Below are positions 46,148-55,319 of a stretch of 64,000 nucleotides of DNA, in pieces. Under the pieces are notes generated by a model that was not told where the DNA came from, did no database searches, and saw only the letters and a list, made by a program, of their open reading frames with translations. Both the position numbers and the translations under genes were made by a program. The number at the start of each line of letters is the position of its first letter. Positions within the stretch are counted from its first letter, which is position 1. Origin of the DNA: Apostichopus japonicus (taxonomy: Eukaryota; Echinodermata; Holothuroidea; Aspidochirotida; Stichopodidae); assembly GCF_037975245.1 (NCBI RefSeq), contig NC_092574.1:1192001-1256000 (forward strand). Direction: 5' to 3'.

Positions 46148-46461
46148 TACGTTTAGTGTCAACCGGTAGCATTTCAAATTGCACTTTGGACCCTCAAGGA
46201 ATGAAAAAAAGATAACTCGTTTTCAAGTGCATTCCAATTAATGGCCGCATGTCTACATATGGCCAAATTCTGTGGGAATGTTTTTACAATTTTAGAAAGT
46301 TACCTCTAAATGACTTCCGAATTCATTGATATGTCAGCCTATTTAACACTTTAACTTACGTAAATCACTTACGAAATTTTAGCCTAATCAAAGGGGAAAC
46401 ATTGCAATGTGGCAGTTATTTGAACACAATTGCATAAATAAAGCGACAGCAGCTTTCCAGG

Positions 46462-46600
46462 GCTGTAGCAACGCTGTAGCAACGCTGTAGCAACGCTGTA
46501 GCAACGCTGTAGCAACGCTGTAGCAACGCTGTAGCAACGCTGTAGCAACGCTGTAGCAACGCTGTAGCAACGCTGTAGCAATGTTGTAGCAGGCATGTAG
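46462..46600. repeat. 11-bp minisatellite (GCTGTAGCAAC)n
   Basis: About twelve copies of GCTGTAGCAAC, the last ones decaying to ATGTTGTAGCAGG. Three overlapping minus-strand frames are open through it and repeat an 11-residue peptide, a trivial result of an 11-base period. Each unit contains AGCAAC, which fits the RGYAAC half-site of RFX X-boxes, spaced close to one helical turn. Confidence 0.95.
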
Positions 46601-46769
46601 CAGGCACTGTCATAAAAGCTCAACTGAAGCTTACAGCCGGACAAACAATCAAATTAATAAACCATCCCCAGGCCTACCATGCATTAATGGCACATGCAAT
46701 AACGTCCAAGCATTGAACAATATCACTTAGGCTCTCGTTTTGATAAATCTGCTGGATAATGATTATGCA

Positions 46770-47775
46770 TTAGTCATTTGTATTGATCAGATACTCTTTG
46801 GAACGTATAAGACTGACTATGGGACTCTTCACTTATGTCCTTAGAATTCATATGACCTATTGGTTGGGTGGTCCGAGGCGTGCTGGTTTTAATTATGGCC
46901 TTACGGTTTTTGTTGTTGTTAGGTCCCGTTACATTCATTTATGAAGTGATGATTTAGTGGTCAGTTTAATTGGTTAAGCACTCCTTGGGCCGAGCAAGAC
47001 GCATGATGGCATCCTTCTACAATGTCTTTAGAATTCATATGACCTATTGGTTGGGTGGTCCAAGGCGTGCTGCTGGTCTTGACTGGGGCCTAAAGATTTT
47101 TGCAGGTCCATTTACATTTATTAACGAATAGATAATTTAGTGGTCAGTTTAATTGGTCAAGCACTCTTTGGACCGGGCAAGACGCATTATGGTACTCTTC
47201 TACAACGTCCTTAGAGTTCATGTTAACCATCGGTTTGGTGATCAAAGGCGTGCAGCATGGATTAGGGCCCAAAGCTTTTTCGTGGTCTCGTTACACTCAT
47301 TAAAGAAGTAATGATTTAATGGTCATTTAAATTGGTCAAGCACTCTTTGGACCGGGCACGGCGCATTATGGTACTCTTCTACAATGTCCTTAGAGTTCAT
47401 GTTAACCATCGGTTTGGTGATCCAAGGCGTGCTGCATGGATAAGGGTCCAAAGCTTTTTCGTGGTCTCGTTACACTCATTAAAAAAATTGTTAATTTAGT
47501 GGTCATTTTAATTGGTCAAGCACTCTTTGGACCGAGCAAGACGCATTATGGTATCCTTCTACAATGTGTTAAGAATTCATATGACCCATTGGTTAGGTGG
47601 TCCAAGGCGTGCTAGTCTTGATTAGGGCCTTAAGTGATTTTTTTCAGGTCCCGCTACATTAATTTAAGAACTGGTGAAGTAGTGGTCATTTTAGTTGGTC
47701 AAGAACTATTTGGACCGGGCAAGATGCATTAAAGTACCCTTCTACATAGTCATTAGAGTTCATATGACCCATAGA
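46770..47775. repeat. ~181-bp satellite array, five units plus part units
   Basis: Units are marked by GCACTCTTTGGACCG (positions ~46978, 47161, 47340, 47520 and 47703), each followed by CAAGACGCATTATGG, CTTCTACAATGT, TTAGAATTCATATGACC and GGTGGTCCAAGGCGTGC. Periods are 179-183 bp with visible divergence between units. No open frame is conserved. Confidence 0.9.
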
Positions 47776-47799
47776 TAAACCTCTTTCCACGATCAAATG

Positions 47800-48250
47800 T
47801 TGAACATCATGTAAGAAAGCTTTTGTCTTGTCAGAGGTGTTACGTCGATACCTTTGTCGAATACGTAACTGAATAGGTAGCAGTTACTCATTCGCGAATA
47901 TCGAACGAGGAACGGGGAATAAGTATCTAACTTCACACCGGTCAAAGTTTAAGCTAAGGAGCGCGAATTACGATCTGTACAGGTATATAAAGCTCACGAA
48001 AGGTTGCACGAGCAGTTCGCTTCCTGGCAGCCATTGGCTAACAATGCATACGTAATTGTTATTTGTAGCCTATTCTGAACGGGTAGTAACTGCCAAAGAA
48101 TGTGAATGGCGAAGGTTGTTCATTTGTTTTGTGGAGCAAGTTAGTACTTCACATTGTTTGAGTCAGCGAGCGTGAGAAATTAGGCTAGCCTATCAATAGT
48201 ATCGCTTAGGCCTAACAATAGGCTAGCTCACGTAGGCACTGGCGTCTATA
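47800..48250 (+). promoter_or_regulatory. Possible promoter: CpG-richer block with TATA box
   Basis: CG dinucleotides are denser here than in neighbouring sequence. TATATAAAG at 47984-47992 has a plausible start about 30 bases downstream (near 48014, GAGCAGTTCGC). No coding exon was identified downstream that would join this leader, so the transcript is unknown. It could be a promoter, or simply satellite-flanking sequence that escaped CpG loss. Confidence 0.35.
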
Positions 48251-49580
48251 GTAAGTTGGAATGCTAACCTAGGCCTAGGCCTAATATGATATTCACTAGA
48301 CAATTTACGTAAGTAAAGTAAGTCACTTTATATCTTCCGACAAAAACTAGACCTAGCTGGTTGGGCCTAATTACTTTCTGGTTAAGGCTAGTACAGTTAC
48401 TGGTTAGGGTAGGCCTAGGCCTAGGCTAACTTAATTAATTGTCTTTAAATTCCTAGGCCTACCAGAGTAGCCTACCATACAGTAGCCTAGGCTATGCCAT
48501 CTAGCACTTAACAGTTACACATTCTCAAGAACTCGCAAACGGACAAATTAGCTAAGGATGAAAGCTCTCTCTCATTGCTTTTTTTTTCCATCATGACAGG
48601 CCGGCTCCTGTTACATATTTAATTATTTTTATAACGTTGAAACAAACGTTTTTCAGGAGAGGAAAGACGGCTTGGCTGTGGAAAGAATTCATTTAGGTGG
48701 TGAAGCAACTGTACGTTGTAAATGTATCTTGTGTTTTAAGAGAGTTTGGTGAAAGAAAGGAACATATTTCAAAGAGACACTTGTAGTAATTGAAGAAACT
48801 GGTAAATGAGAAAACAACAATTTTAGGGGAGGAACCAAGGAAGGCATATGGCCTACCTATACCATAGCCTACAGTAGGCTAAAGTTTCTGTTATTTCATA
48901 CCCACAATGAATGCCATACAACCCATAACCACTATGGATTCCACGCATGTTAATTACCCCATGTTCGCATACAAACAAACGGGCCTATTCACAAACACTT
49001 TTCATCTTTCAATCACTGAACAGTTACACAAGTACAGTAAGGTACCTGGTCACATTTTCTATTTTCCTTCATACTATCACACCTTTCTTTAGCTTACTCT
49101 ACAAAGAAAATATGCTGTCAGAGCCTACAGAACAACAGTCTCCTCCAATGAAAATAGTATGTTAGTTTCCTTAACCATGTTAGTTTTCACCCTTAACGTT
49201 ACCTTTCTCCCTTAAATCTTTCCCTACAGTTATTCCACTTACAACATTATATTCTTTCCACATAGTCTAGCCAATATGCCTCCCATGAAAAACCTTAGTT
49301 AACTCCCCTGAAAATGTTAATTTCCCATGAAAACGTACTTGACTCCCCTATGATGTAGGGAAAGTAAGTTACTCAACTTTTTAGTGGGAGGAAAATAACG
49401 TTGTTAGGGGAGGGAAATTGCCCCAGGCTAGGCCTACCACCAAATGAAAATGGGAAAACCTAGGCTAGCCTACCAAAGCTGAGGCTAGATAGAGATGAGG
49501 ACGAACTAGCCTATCCTAGGCTTGTTATACAGGCAATGGTACTTTGTAAAATGAAATTCTCAAGCAATTAGGCCTAGCTC
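48180..49580. other. Stretch enriched in TAGGCCTA-type palindromes
   Basis: The palindromic words TAGGCCTA, CCTAGG and AGGCCT, and the related TAGGCTA, occur well over twenty times, including the run CTAGGCCTAGGCC at 48272-48284, but are rare elsewhere in the window. No gene is seen in 48250-50630. Its meaning is unknown. Confidence 0.6.
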
Positions 49581-51090
49581 TGTGGTCTAATTGATGTTGA
49601 TGATGGTTCAAGTATGGAGAAAACTCTCCATGCAAGCTGATGTTACCTAGCATAGGCACCTAAATTGATATACATGTATTAATTTGATCAAGTAGCATAA
49701 TTTTGACCTGAAGCTAGGCTTAACAGTATTGGTCCAACTCTCGGCATATCTTTATCAGATCATAGACTTCTTTTGATGCTAAGGCATGATTTTATAGTCG
49801 GCAGAACTGTTTCACTGAAACTTTGATTATTATTAATAATTAAACCGAATTCAAACTTTGCTAAGTCGACCTCTCATTGTTGAGTAATTGTCTTTAATTT
49901 GGTTTTTAATTTGAAAACATTGATTAAGTTGTGAGAAACACAACTCATGGTAAACACATATTAAGAGTATTGAGAGATAAGTACAATATATAGTATCTCT
50001 GTCCTTGTTCAGTGATATAGAATATTATTACGCAAGTGCTAGAAGTCATGGAAGCACATGAGGGTTTGCCATGAATATACCAATATGTTGTTGGTTCTTG
50101 TGTAAGGCCGAAAAGCCAGTTTTCATCTTTGCTAAGTGTACATGTTGTAGCCTAACTTAAGTGTCGGTCCTTATTTCACTTGTCAAGTTTCTTGTTTCAA
50201 GAATGATGTTTATTTCAGAAATTTTTCAATTTTCCAGTTCTTCATGAATGTGCTTGCTAAGTTTGTTTAAACTAGTACATGCTCTCAAAAATTGTTTGGC
50301 TGATGAAATGTTCTCAAAATTGTGTTCAATTCATTCCTTACAAATAGTGAACAATGTACATCAAAGGAAGTTTTGGCATTTTATGAAGTACTCCATATGT
50401 AGGTTTGATAGCAATGTCTAGTAAGGTTCATTAATAAGTCATATATTGCAAGTACTAAAAATAAACAGGCACTTAGTAACAAAAAGAGGTACAGTTTATT
50501 CATGTTTGTAAACATTCATCGGAAAGGTATCTGCATACGCAAACTGGAAGATGATCTTATGTAAAACTACTAAAATTTATTTCACACCAAAGGTATATAT
50601 ATACTGTACATATTGCTTTTATATTTGTCTTTACAGCATTGCATTGGCCACACTGATTCACAAGAAGACTCCATGAACTGTGACTGTAACATCCTGCTGG
50701 AGGTCTGAGACATTAAAGATTCTGTAATGCTTCCGTTTGGGTATGCAGTTTACTATAGTAACACAGAAATATTTAAGCTCTGGTATTCGTTTCGTTTATT
50801 TCTGCCGTTAAACCACAATGATGTACATTTTTTTATACATAGTTATGTCAATGAGGCAGCAGTCAGGGTTGTTTAGGTAGTCAGGGGGAGGGAGGGGAGG
50901 AAGGGAGGGAGTGGATAAAAATGAGTCTAGTTGCAATGTCTACAGTATCTGCTTTCCAATATATGAAATCTTCTTGTCTTTTACAATACTGTCTCAGGTG
51001 AAAGAAGAAGATGAAGAAAATGTCAGGAAAATTGTGAGTCATGGATGTCTGTAATGAAGCTGGATCAGGTTTAGAACAAGTGGTTGAAAG
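49580..51090. other. No gene recognised
   Basis: AT-rich sequence without a supported exon. A purine-rich GGGAGGGAGG tract lies at 50883-50912. A possible exon after TTTACAG at 50637 has an early stop and no recognisable family. Confidence 0.5.
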
Positions 51091-51192
51091 ATCATTAACT
51101 CCACCAAATACGAAAAGATCCTTCAAGCCTGTCCTCTACAGAGAGATCTGGAAGTGTTATCTGGAGGTGATTTAACAGAAATTGGAGAAAAA
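51091..51192 (+). pseudogene. ABCC-type transporter exon fragment, copy 1
   Basis: Translates to A-C-P-L-Q-R-D-L-E-V-L then S-G-G-D-L-T-E-I-G-E-K, the stretch between Walker A and the signature motif of the first nucleotide-binding domain of ABCC (MRP) transporters, ending at a good GTAAGA donor (51193). Its 5' part is missing: homology to copy 2 begins only at 51091, with two extra bases there that shift the frame against S-T-K-Y-E-K-I. The Walker A, signature and Walker B segments are not nearby, so this is an orphan exon fragment. Confidence 0.75.
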
Positions 51193-51264
51193 GTAAGATT
51201 CAAGGGAAACATCAGTGTGAGCCAGTATCATGAACATCAGTCTTGTCCTCTCAACAGTTGATTG

Positions 51265-52060
51265 TTGTCAAGATCAGTGCTAAATGTAGGAGACACAGTG
51301 CCTTAGCCTGTTGGAAGCAGTCGGTATTTGGTGTGGTGTGTTTTTGTGCTAAATGTACGAGACATGGTGCCTTAGCCTGTTGGAACCAGTCGGTATTTGG
51401 TGTGGTCAGTTTTTGTGCTAAATGTACGAGACACGGTGCCTTAGACTGTTGGAACCAGTGGGTATTAGGTGTGGTCAGTTTTGTGCTAAATGTACGAGAC
51501 ACAGTGCCTTAGACTGTTGGAACCAGTCGGTATTTGGTGTGGTCTGTTTTTGTGCTAAATGTACGAGACACAGTGCCTTAGACTGTTGGAACCAGTCGGT
51601 ATTTGGTGTGGTCTGTTTTTGTGCTAAATGTACGAGACACGGTGCCTTAGACTGTTGGAACCAGTCGGTATTTGGTGTGGTCTGTTTTTGTGCTAAATGT
51701 ACGAGACACAGTGCCTTAGACTGTTGGAACCAGTCGGTATTTGGTGTGGTCTGTTTTTGTGCTAAATGTACGAGACACGGTGCCTTAGACTGTTGGAACC
51801 AGTCGGTATTTGGTGTGGTCTGTTTTTGTGCTAAATGTACGAGACACGGTGCCTTAACATGTTGGAACCAGTCGGAATTTGGTGTGTTTTTGTTTCTGTG
51901 CTAAATGAACAAGAAACGGTGCCTTAGACTGTTGGAACCAGTCTGTATTTTGTGTGTTTTTGTGGTAAATGTACGAGACACGGTGCCTTAGCCCGTTGGA
52001 ACCAGTCAGTATTTGATGTGGTTCTTTTTTGTGCTAAATTACTATTCTTACCGAAAGGTT
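51265..52060. repeat. 69-bp minisatellite derived from the ABCC intron
   Basis: The unit contains GTGCTAAATGTACGAGACAC, GTGCCTTAGACTGTTGG and AACCAGTCGGTATTTGGTGT. GTACGA recurs at 51355, 51424, 51492, 51561, 51630 and 51699, that is every 69 bases with one 68-base step. Being 23 codons long, the near-perfect copies keep frames open on both strands. Diverged copies continue through 52200-53620 with indels. The same unit follows ABCC copy 2 (53060-53260), so array and exon fragment were duplicated together. Confidence 0.93.
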
Positions 52061-52795
52061 GAACAAGTTCCATGATATAGTTTGAACAGAGTTACACATT
52101 CCACTCATTCCAAGCAACCATGACAACATCAAAATGAAGCTAATTGGTGTCTTAGTTTAGTGGCATGAGATGCTAATTAATGTAGTCTGTTTTTGTGCTA
52201 AATTATTAAGACATGGTACCTTAGTTTATTGCGATTAGTTTTTAATTAGTGTTGTCTGTTTTGTGCCAAATGTAGGAGACATTGTGCCATAGCCTGTTTG
52301 AACCAGTCAGTATTTGGTGTTGCCTGTTTTTGTGCTTAATGTATAAGTCCTCAGCCTTAGCCTATTGGAACCAGTCGGTAATTGGTGTGGTGTGTTTGTA
52401 TTAAATTTATAAGTTCTGCCTTAGTTTATTGATATGAGTTGCTAATTAGTGTGGTCTGTTTTGTGCTAAATTAATGAAACCTGTTGCCTTAGTTTGTTGG
52501 AATGAATTTGTAATAAGTATTTTGGTTGTCTTAAAGTAATAAGACATTGTACCTAGTTTGATGGAAAGAGTTGGTATTTAGTGAGGTCTTTTTTGAGAGT
52601 TGTTCAAACCAGTGTCCAATAACTTTGATCTGACCATATAATTCCATTTTTTTCACAAATTGCCCCTCTAGAAGAGTACACATCTTTTGTCTCACGGCTG
52701 ACAGTTTGGTTGTTAACGGGGTTTGACTTTTTTACTTTTGCTGTTACTTTGAAGAAAAGTGACTAATTTGTTTTGTATTCCTCTCCTTTCATCAG

Positions 52796-52957
52796 AGATC
52801 TGTGGCCTATGTTGCTCAACAAGCTTGGATCCAAAATGATACTGTGAAAGGAAACGTTCTGTTTGGTAAAGATCTCAACTCCACCAAATACGAGAAGATC
52901 CTTCAAGCCTGTCCTCTACAGAGAGATCTGGAATTGTTATCATTGGAGGTGATTTAA
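52796..52957 (+). pseudogene. ABCC-type transporter exon, copy 2 (frameshifted)
   Basis: Follows an acceptor CTCCTTTCATCAG. Reads S-V-A-Y-V-A-Q-Q-A-W-I-Q-N, V-L-F-G-K and A-C-P-L-Q-R-D-L-E-L-L, matching the Q-loop region of ABCC nucleotide-binding domain 1, where S-V-A-Y-V-P-Q-Q-A-W-I-Q-N is the usual form. Two extra bases in TTATCATTGGAGG relative to copy 1 shift the frame and give a stop at 52955-52957. The donor that is GTAAGA in copy 1 is TTAAGT here, so the exon is dead. From GATC at ~52869 to ~53250 it runs parallel to 51091-51480, a duplication offset by about 1.78 kb. Confidence 0.85.
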
Positions 52958-53830
52958 CAGAAATTGGAGAAAAATTAAGTTTCAAGGGAAACATCATTGT
53001 GAGCCAGAATCATTAACATCAGTCTTGTCCTCTCAACAGTTGATTGTTGTCAAGATCAGTGCTAAATGTAGGAGACACCGTGCCTCAGCCTGTTGGAAGC
53101 AGTCGGTATTTGGTGTAGTCAGTTTTTGTGCTAAATGTACAAGACACGGTGCCTTAGCCTGTTGGAACTAGTGGGTATTTGGTGTGGTCAGTTTTTGTGC
53201 TAAATGTATGAGACACAGTGCCTTAGACTGTTGGAACCAGTCGGTATTTGGTGTGGTCTGTTTCGTGATAAATTAAAGAGACATTGTGCCTTAGTTTGGT
53301 GGAATGAGTAGCTAATTAGTGTGGTCTGTTTGTGCTTAATTGAAGAGGAGTGCTGTGATAATTTCTTGGTAATTAGTGTGGTGTGTTTGTATTAAATGTA
53401 TAAGTTTTGCCTTAGTTTATTGATATGAGTTGCTAACTAGTGTGGTCTGTTTTGTGCTAAATTAATGAGACCCGGTGCCTTAGTTTGTTGGAATCATTTT
53501 GTAATTAGTAATTTGGTTGTCTTAAATTGATGATTGTTGCCTTAGATCGTTGGAAAGAGTTGCCAATTAGTGTGGTCTGGGTTGTGTTAAATTAAAAAGA
53601 CAGTTGATTGTCAAGATCAGAAAACTCAAAGATGAGCTGATTTGATGGAAAAACACCAGCTAAGCTGGAAAGCTGCAATATACAGTCAAGGATAGTCATA
53701 AGAAAGAAAGGTTCCTAAAAATGTAATATATATTTACTTATGTTTCCACCAGTAAAGGTTTAATCACAGCCTAAACTTTGTTGGAATTAGTTGCTTATTA
53801 GTGTTTAATGTTTTGTGCTAAATGTACGAG

Positions 53831-53915
53831 ACTTACTTTGAAGAAAACTGGCTAATTTCTTTTGCATTCCTCTCCTTTTTATAGGGATCTGAGGATTATG
53901 TTGGTCAACAGTTAG
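53831..53915 (+). pseudogene. Third, doubtful ABCC exon-start copy
   Basis: TTACTTTGAAGAAAA, CATTCCTCTCCTTTT and an AG repeat the intron end of copy 2, followed by GGATCTGAGGATTATGTTGG, a diverged version of the S-V-A-Y-V codons, and CAACAG. Similarity stops near 53912. A 72-codon frame stays open to 54105 but resembles nothing I recognise. Confidence 0.55.
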
Positions 53916-54160
53916 CTTTTGACATAGTGCCACCCCATCATCCTTCACTCTATTACTTACCCGCCTTTTACAAAACGTACGCGTCCTTGGATACCAACAC
54001 AACGCTACCGAGTACACTTTCGATTCATAATGTGTCTCTTCAAAAGGAGTTCCTATTCTTTCCGTCTGCTGTCTTAGGCTGGAGACTAATTCTTTCTGGT
54101 AAGTGAAGTCTATGATCAATTTCATTGTATAGAAGCCATTTTAAACCTGTAGGGAGGGGC
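53916..54160. other. Unassigned block with open frames on both strands
   Basis: GC-richer than its surroundings with several CG dinucleotides. A minus-strand frame (53805-54125) reads through it and contains a GTAAGT on that strand near 53960. It may be the 5' end of the adjoining LINE or another transposon piece; no family was recognised. Confidence 0.3.
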
Positions 54161-54248
54161 TGTTTTGCCAATATGACAACCCCTTACCCACCTATAACCG
54201 CCCCCCTAGTCGAAAACCTAAATCTCTCTGATTTTGGCATAGACATTA

Positions 54249-55073
54249 ATGACTGGATCCCTGGACAAAACTAGCAGAAAAAGACAAAGTCCAAACTCAG
54301 TTGAAATAAACCCATCTCCTAACTCCAAACCAACCACCAAAAAGTCCGCTCAAACAGTCATTGTATCAGGAATCTTACCAGAACTATCAAAAAACCCACT
54401 AACACTTGCTAAACTAGTCAATGAAGAAAAACCAAATGCCATGATCTCAAATATAAACCGTCTTCGTAGTAACAACATCCTAATCACCCCCATGACCCTA
54501 AATCTGCAAATATCTGCCTGAAACCATGGACTAAACTAGGCAACCCCAAACCAAGAATCCCCCAAAAAGTAAGACAAAGAAACTTCTCCGTAGTACCCTG
54601 TGGCATAAACCCTGAAATTCAAATCAAAGATATTGAACAAGAACTCAAAGACCAAGAATACACCCCCAATACAACTTAAAGACTCATTAGTCATGCCACA
54701 AACAATCCAACTTGGAAAGTAAAAATAACATTTGAAGAACAAGAACCTCAGCAATCCCTAATCAAACAAGGTTTCTACTTAGGATACTATAAACACAAAA
54801 CAGAAGAATACCACTAACTCCCCCCCCCCCCCCCCCAAATCACTCAATGTTTCAAATGTCAACTTTTTGGACACAACCACCATACTTGCAAAAATCAAAC
54901 CAGATGTGGCGAAAACCACAGAGTTGAAGACTGTCCCAAACCAAAAGAAAACACAAAATGTGCCAATTGCTCAGGGACTCATGCCGCCCTTTACAAAGGA
55001 TGCCCAAAATTTAAAGAAGCAAAACTGAAGCTAATAACAAACAACAAGAACAAAGAACCTACGCGAATGTAAC
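54249..55073 (+). pseudogene. LINE ORF1 (Gag-like, zinc knuckles)
   Basis: Opens with a Ser/Pro/Lys-rich N-terminus (T-S-R-K-R-Q-S-P-N), then needs frame changes near 54500 and a stop at ~54679 to continue. At 54848-54889 a C-X2-C-X4-H-X4-C knuckle is intact (C-F-K-C then H then C). A second knuckle at ~54905 has lost its first cysteine, and a third reads C-A-N-C-S-G-T-H (54960-55010). This cluster is typical of jockey/I-group ORF1 proteins, which bind the element's RNA. A C-run at 54821-54836 interrupts the frame. Confidence 0.8.
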
Positions 55074-55319
55074 CAATTTTACCCCTAAAATTGAAATAAG
55101 AAATAAAATCGCCACTGAAGAAAAGCTTAATATCGCAACCTTTGTAATTGAATTAGTACAATACACCTTCCAAAAAGCCAACATTAATATTAAATCTGAC
55201 GACCTTGCCAGTTATGCCACCGTGTTAGCACTAAAACACCTAAACTTAAATATCCCAGAAACTGTAATTATGGAACATCTCCACCAACCTTCAATATTTA
55301 GCCCTCCTCAATCACCTAC

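Noticed and set aside
46384-46644. Three overlapping minus-strand repeat proteins
   Set aside because: An 11-bp period puts the same peptide in all three frames; no gene signal.
50637-50708. Exon after TTTACAG at 50637 as part of ABCC or SRP68
   Set aside because: Short frame with an early stop and no match to either family.
53916-54105. Coding continuation of ABCC copy 3
   Set aside because: The frame stays open but bears no ABCC similarity after ~53912 and has an equally open antisense frame.
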